This document shows positions 36,092 through 44,768 of a stretch of DNA of 64,000 nucleotides, piece after piece. Every line of letters begins with the position of its first letter. Within the stretch, counting starts at the first letter, position 1. This stretch comes from Bacteroidota bacterium (GTDB lineage Bacteria > Bacteroidota > Bacteroidia > Bacteroidales > UBA10428). The position numbers and the translations under genes are program-made. Location: positions 1-64,000 of the forward strand of contig JAEZZA010000027.1 of NCBI GenBank assembly GCA_023442525.1, read 5' to 3'. The notes under the pieces are model-generated. The model made no database searches. It was not told the DNA's origin and saw only the letters and a list, made by a program, of their open reading frames with translations.

Positions 36092-38092
36092 TCAGAACCG
36101 GTAGCTAATTCCGGCATAATAATTCGCTGGCAACCCCGGATAATAGTAACGTGGCTCGCTGCCTCCGAAACCACGGGCATTCACAAGCAACATGGATGCA
36201 TAATTCACGTCAAAAATATTATTTATACCAGCGTAAACCGATAGTGTTCCTGAGGTGAACGGGATATTGCCATATACTTTCAGGTTTACTATGGTATAGC
36301 CTTTGATGTCTGCGGAATTTGCATCGTTAAGATATTGTGAGCCGGTATATCGTAAATCGGTAAGCATCCCGGCATATTTTAGCGGATCCCAGGTGAGCTT
36401 CACATAAACGACGTTTTCGGGAATCCCCGGCAGCCTGTTTCCATCGTATTCAATTCCTTCGTCGGCAAACGTAACAAATGTATTGGCCGACCATGTAAAT
36501 GAAGCATCGGCTTTAATTTCACCCGGAAAGGTCTCTGACCGGTTCAGGTTGCTGTGTATCTGTAACTCAATTCCCTTGTGGCGGGTTCTGCCCGCGTTGA
36601 TGCCTGTGAAAATATCCTCGGTGATACGTTTGGTCACCAGCAGGTTATTCAGTTCAATCCAGTAGAGTGTCAAATCCATAAAGAATCGGTCCGACAAGCT
36701 ATATCGTGTACCTGCTTCACACTGCCAGCCGTTTTCGTGCCGGATCCCTGGATTGACATCACCCTCGGGTAACAGTGTTTCTTCGGGTGAGGGTAATGAA
36801 AATCCGTGTCCCGCCGATGCATAAAGTGCAAGATTTGGACGAACCAGATAATTCAATCCGATTCTTGGAGAAAAGATCAGCGGAAATTTTCTCCCGGAGC
36901 TTTTGTCACCATTGGCCGGGAAACGGTCGTTTAACCGGTAATGAACATAATTCAGAGCAGCGGCAAATGAAATATTGAATTTTGATACCGGCTGGTAGTA
37001 AATCATACCGAACAGATTCAGATGATTTCTAATCTCCCTGTTTTCATTGATCTTGTGGTTTGCAGTATCCAGCTTCCAGTCGTATTGCTCAACTACCCAT
37101 TCCGATCCAAAAACCAGATCGGTTTTATTGCCATGTATATTCAGTTTGCCGCGAATGCCTCCGCTCAATGATTGATCATCCAGATTATTAAATGGCCTGC
37201 GCTCATAATTGTCGATTCCCCGGGCAAAGAGCGAGATTTTGGCGGTTGATGTATTCGCGAATCTTCCTGTGATCGTAATCCCTGCCAGCATTCGCGAATA
37301 TTTCTTATATCCTTCAATTGCTTTCCAGTTTGCAGCGGCTGATTCGGGACTGGTTTCAAATAAAGTCATTCCTAGTGATGATGGTATTCCGCTGTTTACG
37401 CCAAGCACCAGTAAAAGCAAATCGGTTTTCCAGTTCTGTCTGTTGTAAGAGGTATTTAATATCAGCGAAGTCCGGTCGTAATTACTGTTTTCACGCCACC
37501 CGTCGGAATGCAAATGGTTGAGTGCAGCCCATAACGTATGTCTGCCCTTGGTAAACGATCCGTTAACAGAGGGTTTAATTGTGTTGAAACTCCCGTATTG
37601 AATTCCGGCTTCCAGTTTATTTTCATTTGCAACCGGTGTGTAAAGATTGATATTGCCACCCAGACCCGATCCATAAAGTGCAGAAGAAGGGCCTTTAATA
37701 ATTTCGAGGCGGCCGATTGCCGTAACATCAATTTCTTCAGGCGATGAAAGTCCGTCAGATGTGGTGAGAGGTATATCGTTGAGATAAGTCCTGATGCGAT
37801 TTGTATTATAAGGAGTGCGGCTTCCCATGCCTCTTATAATAATCCTGTTGGTAGTGTACGTACCGCTTTGCATGGTAACACCGGGAATATTATTGAGGGT
37901 GTTGATGCCTGTCCGATCGTATAATTGCAGGCCCTCAGGAGTGATTACCGAAAGACTGCCTGGAATGGTTCTAAGCTGGCGGCTCACATGGTAGGCCTCA
38001 ACATTTACAGCTTCTATGGAAATGGTATCTTCCTGTGCATGAAGTGAGATGTTACCTATAAACAGGCAAATAACGATATAACGCAAATCCAT
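36092..38092 (-). CDS. TonB-dependent outer-membrane receptor
   Basis: 666 residues with a signal peptide (cleavage after SLHAQ), a plug domain (about 25-150: TIPGSLSVITPEGLQL, NNIPGVTMQSG, IIIRGMGSR, LEIIKGPSSALYGSGLGG) and a 22-strand beta-barrel that ends in YYAGISYRF, the C-terminal aromatic signal for barrel assembly. No carboxypeptidase-like N-terminal domain or SusD partner is present, so it is of the FecA/siderophore-cobalamin style rather than the SusC glycan style. Its ligand is unknown. The sugar dehydrogenase gene lies 30 bases upstream on the same strand, so the two are probably co-transcribed. Confidence 0.92.
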   Translation of the reverse strand: MDLRYIVICLFIGNISLHAQEDTISIEAVNVEAYHVSRQLRTIPGSLSVITPEGLQLYDRTGINTLNNIPGVTMQSGTYTTNRIIIRGMGSRTPYNTNRIRTYLNDIPLTTSDGLSSPEEIDVTAIGRLEIIKGPSSALYGSGLGGNINLYTPVANENKLEAGIQYGSFNTIKPSVNGSFTKGRHTLWAALNHLHSDGWRENSNYDRTSLILNTSYNRQNWKTDLLLLVLGVNSGIPSSLGMTLFETSPESAAANWKAIEGYKKYSRMLAGITITGRFANTSTAKISLFARGIDNYERRPFNNLDDQSLSGGIRGKLNIHGNKTDLVFGSEWVVEQYDWKLDTANHKINENREIRNHLNLFGMIYYQPVSKFNISFAAALNYVHYRLNDRFPANGDKSSGRKFPLIFSPRIGLNYLVRPNLALYASAGHGFSLPSPEETLLPEGDVNPGIRHENGWQCEAGTRYSLSDRFFMDLTLYWIELNNLLVTKRITEDIFTGINAGRTRHKGIELQIHSNLNRSETFPGEIKADASFTWSANTFVTFADEGIEYDGNRLPGIPENVVYVKLTWDPLKYAGMLTDLRYTGSQYLNDANSADIKGYTIVNLKVYGNIPFTSGTLSVYAGINNIFDVNYASMLLVNARGFGGSEPRYYYPGLPANYYAGISYRF

Positions 38093-38122
38093 TCAGGCCA
38101 AAATTAATTGATAGTGATTCTT

Positions 38123-39580
38123 TTATTCCAGAGGCATCAGACGCAGGATTTTGCCCGGGTTTTCGATAGCTACATAAATATAACCGTCAGGTCCCATCAC
38201 TACATTCCGAACCCTGCCAATTCCTTCCAGCAGCTTTTCTCTATGCGTGACCGAGTGTCCCTGGATTACGATTCGCTCAAGGTATTGAAAACTTAATGAA
38301 CCGACCAGAATATTATTCTTCCAGTTTTTATACCTGTCGCCTGTCACAAAAGTCATCCCGCAGGGGCCAATCGATGGTATCCAGTAGTAAACAGGTTGTT
38401 CCATTCCTTCTTTTTCTTTCAGGTCGGTAAGTATGGTACCGTCGTAATTTATTCCGTAAGAAATTACCGGCCATCCGTAGTTCCGGCCCGGCTCTATGAT
38501 GTTAAGTTCATCACCGCCTTTGGGACCATGTTCGGTCGACCATAGTTCGCCTGTTTCGGGGTGAAATACATTTCCCTGAGGATTTCTGTGACCGTAACTC
38601 CAGATCGATTTAATGGCACCTGGTGTATTGTAAAAAGGATTATCCTCAGGAATGGTTCCGTCATCCTTAAGGCGATGGATTTTACCGTTGCTGTTATCGA
38701 GTTTTTGTGGAAAGTCAAAATGCTGCCCTCTTTCCCCATTGGCAAAAAAGAGGTATCCTTTTTTATCGAAGGCCAGCTTGCATCCATAGTGATGCCCCCT
38801 GTCGGTGTCCGGAACGCCTTTGTAAATCAGTTGTTGATCGGTAAGCTTATCGCCATCCAGACGAGCCCTCATGATGGCGGTATTGCCAATCCTCTTTTCG
38901 CTTTCGGTATTAAGTGCCGAATAAGAAAAATATATCCAACCGTTAAGCTCATAATCGGGATGCAGGCATAGATCGAGCAGCCCTCCCTGGCCGAATGCCA
39001 TAATCGGAGGCAGTCCTTCGATGGGTGGCGAGAGTTTTCCATTGGAGTAACGATGCAGTGTTCCTTTGCGTTCCGAAATCAACAGGTCTCCGTTGGGAAG
39101 AAATGCCAGTCCCCATGGTACCTCAAGTCGGCTGACAACCGTATCAACAATAAATTTCTGACTTTCCGAATTTATAACGCTTCCGGCAGTTTCAGCAGGT
39201 TTTAACTGGCTTTTGTCGGCCGGGATTCCCTTTTTTACATAAGCGGCCAGTTCGGCAATCTCTTTGTCGCTGAAAGTCTTTTGAAATGAAGGCATTCCAA
39301 TGTCGTCAATCCCGAATTTAATGCTGTGAATCACGGAGGCATTGTCATCTTCCTCCATCCATGATTTTGCGGCGAATTTTTCAAGATTGTGACCGTGACA
39401 TCCCGCGCAGAAATTCTGATAGTTTGAAGGAGCGGTGCGTTGTACTTCAGCATTCATTTCAGTCTGATTGTTGCATGAGGTAAGTGCAAACCACCAAAGG
39501 CCCAGAGAAACAAGCAATGAGGCAGAAGGCATCAGTTTACACAAATGCCTTTTTTCTGAATACGACAAAGTTTTTATCAT
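38123..39580 (-). CDS. Cytochrome c fused to a PQQ-type soluble sugar dehydrogenase
   Basis: 485 residues. A lipoprotein-like signal ends in the lipobox LTSC, then a single cytochrome c domain with haem site CAGCH (about 58-62) and distal Met region, and finally a six-bladed propeller of the glucose/sorbosone dehydrogenase family (LEVPWGLAFLPNGDLLISERKG, HYGCKLAFDKKGYLFFANGERG, YGHRNPQGNVFHP, WSTEHGPKGGDELN). Oxidation of a sugar at the envelope with electron transfer through the haem is inferred; the substrate is unknown. It is transcribed with the TonB receptor. Confidence 0.88.
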   Translation of the reverse strand: MIKTLSYSEKRHLCKLMPSASLLVSLGLWWFALTSCNNQTEMNAEVQRTAPSNYQNFCAGCHGHNLEKFAAKSWMEEDDNASVIHSIKFGIDDIGMPSFQKTFSDKEIAELAAYVKKGIPADKSQLKPAETAGSVINSESQKFIVDTVVSRLEVPWGLAFLPNGDLLISERKGTLHRYSNGKLSPPIEGLPPIMAFGQGGLLDLCLHPDYELNGWIYFSYSALNTESEKRIGNTAIMRARLDGDKLTDQQLIYKGVPDTDRGHHYGCKLAFDKKGYLFFANGERGQHFDFPQKLDNSNGKIHRLKDDGTIPEDNPFYNTPGAIKSIWSYGHRNPQGNVFHPETGELWSTEHGPKGGDELNIIEPGRNYGWPVISYGINYDGTILTDLKEKEGMEQPVYYWIPSIGPCGMTFVTGDRYKNWKNNILVGSLSFQYLERIVIQGHSVTHREKLLEGIGRVRNVVMGPDGYIYVAIENPGKILRLMPLE

Positions 39581-39679
39581 TATGAGAAGGTATTATTTCA
39601 AGGAGTTTTATTAGTAACCACTTTAAGGGTTGTTTTGTTCGGGTTCCAAAGGTTCCTGGGGTTCCAAAGGTTCAAAAAT

Positions 39680-39952
39680 TTTCAGGGTTTCAGGATTTAA
39701 GACCGTTTCATGGGCTGTCCCCGTTTCATGCTACGCGTTTCATGCGCTTCACGCGTTTCATTTTGTTATTGGTAGCAGTCTGGAGACTGCGAGCAGCCGC
39801 AAAGAGCCCTGAAAGGGCGATCATAACCCAGCACAGGGTGCAACCCTGTGATTGAAATTGATGTATCCCTCATCAGCCCTGAAAGGGCGTAAGAACTATG
39901 CACATCAGGGTTTAAATTTAGAGTTTCAGGGTTTCAGGATTTCAGACCGTTT
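39680..39952. repeat. Modular intergenic repeat, copy B, with flanking direct repeats
   Basis: The whole gap 39581-40018 (438 bases) has no credible gene. Its centre repeats copy A: GTTTCA words, then GCCCTGAAAGGGC at 39806-39818 and 39876-39888 around CACAGGGTGCAACCCTGTG. A 29-base sequence starting TTTCAGGGTTTCAGGATTT at 39680-39708 is repeated at 39924-39952 with one mismatch, flanking the element. The two adjacent genes diverge, so the element lies between their promoters. A further short GTTCCAAAGG repeat lies at about 39642-39670. Confidence 0.85.
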
Positions 39953-40018
39953 GTCTTAAATCAGTGCAGAACAAACTACTCCATTTAATGTTATATACCT
40001 GATTTTACACCCCGTGTC

Positions 40019-40633
40019 ATGAGAAAACTAAAAATACAGGTTCAGATGTCCATCGACGGATACGTTTCAGGTGTAAACGGCGAAATCGACTGGATTACAA
40101 ACAAATTGGACAGCGAGCTAAAGAAGTACATTTATAATCTTACCCGTCCTGTTGATTACATAATAATGGGAAAAAACTATGCTCTTGCCAGCATCGCGAA
40201 GTGGGAAGAGCGATTAAGCGTTCAGGATTCAGCAGACAGCTATACTAAAAGGATGGTTGAAACTCAAAAACTGGTTTTCTCACGCTCCCTTACTCATATC
40301 AACGGAAAAAACACAAGGCTGACATCCGGTGACCTTAATGAAGAAGTGAACCGGCTGAAAAAAATGAAAGGAAGGGATATTATAGCCTATGGCGGTGTTT
40401 CATTCCTCTCCTCTCTGATCAGGATGGGACTTGTAGATGAATTCAACCTGTTTGTTAATCCTGTTATCCTGGGACAGGGACGATCGATATTTGCAAATAT
40501 GAGCAGACTGAAACTTGAATTGGTATACTCTACACATTTTGATTGCGGCATTACGGCTCTATGCTATGTTCCCGTAAAAAAATCGGAGAATTCCGAGCCG
40601 ATAGGCATAATCACAGATTCAGCCGGGATATAA
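40019..40633 (+). CDS. RibD C-terminal/dihydrofolate reductase-family protein
   Basis: The 204-residue protein starts MRKLKIQVQMSIDGYVSGVNGEIDW and contains DYIIMGKNYA, LVFSRSLTH, DIIAYGGVSFLSSLIRMGLVDEFNLFVNPVILGQGRSIF. This is the small RibD_C/DHFR-like group common in Bacteroidota. NADPH-dependent reduction is inferred from the fold; the substrate is unknown and it is not the true folate or riboflavin enzyme. Confidence 0.87.
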   Translation: MRKLKIQVQMSIDGYVSGVNGEIDWITNKLDSELKKYIYNLTRPVDYIIMGKNYALASIAKWEERLSVQDSADSYTKRMVETQKLVFSRSLTHINGKNTRLTSGDLNEEVNRLKKMKGRDIIAYGGVSFLSSLIRMGLVDEFNLFVNPVILGQGRSIFANMSRLKLELVYSTHFDCGITALCYVPVKKSENSEPIGIITDSAGI

Positions 40634-40671
40634 TATGGTAAACAATCATTCTCCAATTGAAACTTTTTAAA

Positions 40672-40679
40672 TAAATTTG
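40672..40679 (+). promoter_or_regulatory. -7 promoter box (TAAATTTG)
   Basis: TAAATTTG fits TAnnTTTG and ends 25 bases before the ATG at 40705. Confidence 0.5.
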
Positions 40680-40704
40680 AACATCCAAACCTACCCCCCG
40701 TTGT

Positions 40705-41118
40705 ATGAAAAGAGGACTTACGTTAATATTATTATTTCTGGGATTTGTACCCGTTTTCGGTCAGACGGCCGAATCAGGAGTTCGATTAACCTCCGACCAT
40801 AATAATAGTTTTATTGAAGAGGTTGTAATGGTGGATCCTGTAAACGCCCAAAAGAATTTAGGAGCGGGCGAATTGCTGATCTATCCCCTGGTTACTTCCT
40901 CCGTGATCAATGTTATCAAAACTTCCGAAACCAAAAAGGTATATATCGGAAGATTTCTTGACATGAATGGCCGGGTTGTTAAAACAGTCGAGCTTGATGC
41001 ACTTCATAATGAGATCAATCTTGACAAGATGGATCTGGGCGATTACCTGCTAAGAATCACTTCGGGTGATCAGCAGGTAACTGAATTAAGAATTACCAGG
41101 GAACCGGCGATACCTTAA
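40705..41118 (+). CDS. Very small exported protein consisting mainly of a T9SS type A sorting domain
   Basis: 137 residues: a signal peptide (MKRGLTLILLFLGFVPVFGQ), about 30 residues of spacer (TAESGVRLTSDHNNSFIEEV), then a type A-like sorting domain from about residue 53: LLIYPLVTSSVINVIKTSE, FLDMNGRVVKTVELDALHNEINL, LGDYLLRITSGDQQVTELRITRE. T9SS cargo normally carries a large functional domain before this module; here almost nothing is left for it. It may be a remnant, a decoy, or a tiny surface protein. Confidence 0.72.
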   Translation: MKRGLTLILLFLGFVPVFGQTAESGVRLTSDHNNSFIEEVVMVDPVNAQKNLGAGELLIYPLVTSSVINVIKTSETKKVYIGRFLDMNGRVVKTVELDALHNEINLDKMDLGDYLLRITSGDQQVTELRITREPAIP

Positions 41119-41128
41119 AAAGTTTCTG

Positions 41129-41310
41129 TAGACTGCAAGCAGTCACAGATAGCCCTGAAAGGGCGACTATAACCCAGCACAGGGTGCCAACCCTGTGATT
41201 GAAATCGATGTATCCTCTATCAGCCCTGAAAGGGCGGAAGAAAAGATACACAGTTCTCAGAGTTTCAGGGTTTCATGGGCTGTGCCCGTTTCAACGCTGC
41301 GCGCGTTTCA
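41129..41310. repeat. Modular intergenic repeat, copy C, modules in reversed order
   Basis: Here the core comes first: GACTGCAAGCAGTC (41130-41143), GCCCTGAAAGGGC at 41152-41164 and 41223-41235, with an inverted CACAGGGTGCCAACCCTGTG between. The GTTTCA block follows (about 41262-41310). In copies A and B the GTTTCA block comes before the core. The last GTTTCA overlaps the stop codon of the DUF72 gene, which is read on the other strand as TGA. Confidence 0.85.
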
Positions 41311-42054
41311 TATTTTTGCCTCTACCAACTCGCTTAGTCTTTCAGCATTCTTTATTGCATAACCGTGAATGTCGTTATTGAAGAAGATCCATACATCTTT
41401 CTTTTCACGAAGCCATTGAGCAATTTTTACCGAATAAAAATCCAGTTCGGGCTCGCTGTAATCCGAAGCATATAACTGTCCGTTACCATGAAAACGCAGG
41501 TAAACGAAATTTGCTGTAATTTCCTCATGCCAGGGGTATCTGCCGCCTGAATCAGCCAGGGTGAAAGCAATATTTGTATGCCTCAACATACTGAAAAATT
41601 CGTCGTTGATCCACGATTTATGGCGGATTTCAATGGTGAACCGATAATCACTGTAAGTCTCCGATACGATCTGTAAGAACTTCCGCGTCCTTTCGGCTTC
41701 AAAAGGCAGCCCCGGAGGAAGCTGAATGAGAACCGGCCCTGTCTTGGGTTTCAGGGGTTCAAAAACATCAAAGAATCGGGACAAAGGATCTTCGGGATCT
41801 TTAAGCCGGAGCTGGTGTGTAATATATCGACTCATCTTCGGACAGAAAATGAAATGATCCGGAGTGCGTTTATACCAACCTTCAACTGTTTTTTTGAGGG
41901 GCAAATGATAAAAACTTGAATTCAACTCTACACAACTAAAGCGTGTATAGTAAAACTCAAGATACTTGGCCGGTTTATGATCTTCGGGATAAAACAATCC
42001 ATGCCAGTGCTTGTAGCTCCAACCCGATGTTCCAATATGAAGCCCGGGCCACAT
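41308..42054 (-). CDS. DUF72 domain protein
   Basis: The 248-residue protein begins MWPGLHIGTSGWSYKHWHGLFYPE, the DUF72 signature, with FYHLPLKKTVEGWYKRTP, GPVLIQLPPGLPFEAERT, TIEIRHKSW and VYLRFHGNGQLYASDYS. The fold is a TIM barrel. DUF72 proteins are widespread and of unknown function; a nucleic-acid or endonuclease-like role has been suggested from the fold but is not supported here. Its stop codon lies inside repeat copy C. Confidence 0.88.
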   Translation of the reverse strand: MWPGLHIGTSGWSYKHWHGLFYPEDHKPAKYLEFYYTRFSCVELNSSFYHLPLKKTVEGWYKRTPDHFIFCPKMSRYITHQLRLKDPEDPLSRFFDVFEPLKPKTGPVLIQLPPGLPFEAERTRKFLQIVSETYSDYRFTIEIRHKSWINDEFFSMLRHTNIAFTLADSGGRYPWHEEITANFVYLRFHGNGQLYASDYSEPELDFYSVKIAQWLREKKDVWIFFNNDIHGYAIKNAERLSELVEAKI

Positions 42055-42093
42055 GGTGCTTTTCAGGCTTATTGCACGCTACAGCGCCATAAA

Positions 42094-42345
42094 CTATAAT
42101 GCCAACGTGTCGGAACCAACATTCAGGGAATCTGATAATACCAGCGCCATACCACATTTGGGGCATTCTCCCGGCTGATCACTGGTTACTTCAGGATGCA
42201 TGGGACAGGTATATTTGGCTTCTGCAACCGGTCGATCCGTTTCTCTTTCAGTGCCGGTGGTGCCCTGTCTGGGGCTGCTTTGACAAGCCATTGCAAATAC
42301 GAAAGCTATTGCCAGTAAAACTAAATTTAATTTTTTCATAATCAT
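42094..42345 (-). CDS. Lipoprotein with heavy-metal-binding domain
   Basis: About 83 residues; the start may be ATG 42345 or ATG 42339 two codons later. A lipoprotein signal ends in the lipobox AMAC, then after a short linker the heavy-metal-binding domain YTCPMHPEVTSDQPGECPKCGMAL (first Cys-Pro-Met-His, then CPKCGM). Such domains occur alone or fused to CusB/CopA copper exporters and bind copper or silver. No exporter gene is nearby, so a periplasmic copper sink is the cautious interpretation. Confidence 0.87.
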   Translation of the reverse strand: MIMKKLNLVLLAIAFVFAMACQSSPRQGTTGTERETDRPVAEAKYTCPMHPEVTSDQPGECPKCGMALVLSDSLNVGSDTLAL

Positions 42346-42442
42346 ATCATTAAGTACGTATTATGCAAATTGATATTCTTTTAAAACGCATATACTGCCG
42401 AATTGTTCGTTTAGTTAATGGGCCTCTTAGGCGGTTTAGTTG

Positions 42443-42450
42443 TAATTTTG
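42443..42450 (+). promoter_or_regulatory. -7 promoter box (TAATTTTG) close to the PBP1A start
   Basis: TAATTTTG fits TAnnTTTG. It ends only 7 bases before the ATG at 42458, so the transcript would have almost no leader, or translation begins at the second Met (42476). Confidence 0.5.
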
Positions 42451-42457
42451 GGTCACT

Positions 42458-44686
42458 ATGACGAAGACAGGAAAAATGATATTATCCGGAATTGCCCTTG
42501 CAGCAATTGTTCCGGCAATTATTTTCTTAATTGTTCTTTTCAGGGCGTTAAGTATATTGGAAACCAGGGATGAACTGGTTAATTATAAGAATGCCACGGC
42601 CTCATTAATTCTTTCATACGACGGAAGGCTGGCAGGCAAGGTTTTCAATGAGAACCGAACGAATGTAGAATTTAAACAGCTGCCCGATCATCTTATCCAG
42701 GCCCTAATTTCAACCGAAGATATCCGGTTTTACAAGCACAGGGGAATAGATACACGCAGTTTATTCCGGGTATTCTTTAAGACTTTGCTTCTCCAGAAAC
42801 AAAGTGCCGGAGGCGGCAGTACAATTACTCAACAGCTTGCCAAAAACATGTTCGGCAGGATCAGTTCGAAACCTTTTCCGCTTCTGGTAAATAAAATAAA
42901 GGAATTTTTGCTGGCAAGGCGATTGGAGAAATACCTGTCGAAAGATGAGATACTTACTCTTTATCTGAATACTGTTCCATTCGGAGAAAACGTTTTCGGG
43001 ATTGAAGCTGCAGCCCTGCATTACTTCAATAAGAAAGTCGATCAACTGAAAGTTGAAGAATCTGCCGTTCTGATTGGCATGTTAAAGGCCAACAGCATGT
43101 ATAACCCCAGGAAGAACCCGGAAAATTCGAAAGGCAGGCGGAATGTAGTGATTTCGCAAATGAAAAAATATGGATTTCTCGACGACCAGTCAGCCGATTC
43201 AATAATACAACTTCCCCTTAAGATTGATTATTTCAATTTAAGGGAAAAGGGACCAGCTGATTACTTCGTTTACCAGGTTGAAAAAGAAGCACGCCAGATA
43301 CTTTACAATATTAACCAGGCGACAGGATCCACATGGAACATCGAAGAAGACGGTCTAATTATTACCACCACACTCGATCTTGATCTGCAAAAGTACGCTG
43401 TTGAAGCGTTCAAACAGCATCTGAAGCCGATGCAGCAATTACTCGACCGGCAATATGCGTCGGGCGGGGGAAAGCGTCTTCTGAACAATCTGGTATATTC
43501 CGAATTGACCCGAAATGGATTGGAATCAAGGGCCGATGAGGTAGAACAGCGGCAGATGTTCAACTGGAACGGTGTTCATTACGATTCCATATCTGTTGCA
43601 GACAGTATCATGCATAATCTCAAACTTCTCCATGCCGGACTGCTGGCTATTGATGCCATCGATGGATCTATAAGGGCATGGGTAGGAGGTATTGATTACA
43701 GAACCCAGCCTTTTGACCAGGTGCTTGCCCGACGGCAGATTGGTTCCACATTTAAACCAATTCTTTATGCCACGGCATTTGAAGAGGGTATTAGTCCCTG
43801 TGCCTATCTCGATAACGATTCCATTGTGCTTGCCGGGTACGACGACTGGAGCCCCAGAAATTATGATAATCTCTATGGCGGCAGGTATTCGCTAACCGGT
43901 TCGCTGGTTCATTCGATGAATGTACCCACCTTTAACCTGTTCATGAAAATTGGATTCGACAGGTTAAATGTCACCTGGAGGCAACTTGGTTTTGATTTTG
44001 AACTGGATAATACTCCTTCGCTTCCGCTGGGAACAGCCGAGGCTAACATTCAGGAACTGGCACTGGCTTATTCATCTTTTGCCAACGGAGGATACCGTAT
44101 AAGACCGCGTAAAATATTATCCATAAAGAGTTCAGGCGGTGAAATAATCTGGGAAAATAAGTCGGGTGATGATGTTTTTCCTGTAATGTCGGAACGGAGC
44201 ACCGAACTCATTAATGCCATATTGCAGAAGGCAGTCAAACAAGGCACAGGAAGCGCCGTACATGGTATTTATGGTATCCGTTCGGATATTGCCGGAAAGA
44301 CCGGTACTACGCAGGATTATACCGATGCGTGGTTTGCAGGATATAACCCACAGCTTGTTGTTGTAGCCAGGGTTGGCGCATCGACGCCCCAGATCCATTT
44401 CAACAATGCAAACGGATCGGGCAGCAGACTGGCATTGCCATTGGTAGCACTTACCCTGAAGAAGACCGAAACCAATGCCCAACTTGCCAAAAAATACATT
44501 AAGCCATTCCCTGAATTGAGTGATGATTTAATTGCAGAACTGGATTGTCCGGATTTCAGAGAAAAAAACATTTTCGAAGAGTTTACTTATATATTCAAAT
44601 CCGATCGCGTGCAATACGATTCTACGAAAAGAGAAACAAGGCGTGAGAAGAATTTCTTCCGGAGAATTTTTGGGCGCAGGCGTTGA
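42458..44686 (+). CDS. Penicillin-binding protein 1A (class A)
   Basis: 742 residues: a membrane anchor (about 8-29), a GT51 transglycosylase domain with catalytic Glu in LISTEDIRFYKHRGID and GGGSTITQQLAKNMF, and a transpeptidase domain with the active Ser in RRQIGSTFKPILYA, SLVHSMN (SxN) and GKTGTTQDYTDAWFAGYNP (KTG). It polymerises and cross-links peptidoglycan. A near start-site promoter box raises a small doubt over the first 6 residues. The gene stands alone. Confidence 0.93.
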   Translation: MTKTGKMILSGIALAAIVPAIIFLIVLFRALSILETRDELVNYKNATASLILSYDGRLAGKVFNENRTNVEFKQLPDHLIQALISTEDIRFYKHRGIDTRSLFRVFFKTLLLQKQSAGGGSTITQQLAKNMFGRISSKPFPLLVNKIKEFLLARRLEKYLSKDEILTLYLNTVPFGENVFGIEAAALHYFNKKVDQLKVEESAVLIGMLKANSMYNPRKNPENSKGRRNVVISQMKKYGFLDDQSADSIIQLPLKIDYFNLREKGPADYFVYQVEKEARQILYNINQATGSTWNIEEDGLIITTTLDLDLQKYAVEAFKQHLKPMQQLLDRQYASGGGKRLLNNLVYSELTRNGLESRADEVEQRQMFNWNGVHYDSISVADSIMHNLKLLHAGLLAIDAIDGSIRAWVGGIDYRTQPFDQVLARRQIGSTFKPILYATAFEEGISPCAYLDNDSIVLAGYDDWSPRNYDNLYGGRYSLTGSLVHSMNVPTFNLFMKIGFDRLNVTWRQLGFDFELDNTPSLPLGTAEANIQELALAYSSFANGGYRIRPRKILSIKSSGGEIIWENKSGDDVFPVMSERSTELINAILQKAVKQGTGSAVHGIYGIRSDIAGKTGTTQDYTDAWFAGYNPQLVVVARVGASTPQIHFNNANGSGSRLALPLVALTLKKTETNAQLAKKYIKPFPELSDDLIAELDCPDFREKNIFEEFTYIFKSDRVQYDSTKRETRREKNFFRRIFGRRR

Positions 44687-44728
44687 TTTGGGAAAATTTC
44701 TTTTTAAAACCGGGACGACAGGGATGAA

Positions 44729-44736
44729 TATTTTTG
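44729..44736 (+). promoter_or_regulatory. -7 promoter box of the DUF1846 gene (TATTTTTG)
   Basis: TATTTTTG fits TAnnTTTG and ends 32 bases before the ATG at 44769. Confidence 0.5.
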
Positions 44737-44768
44737 TAATATTGAACTCCTGATTCGCTCAAGTATTT

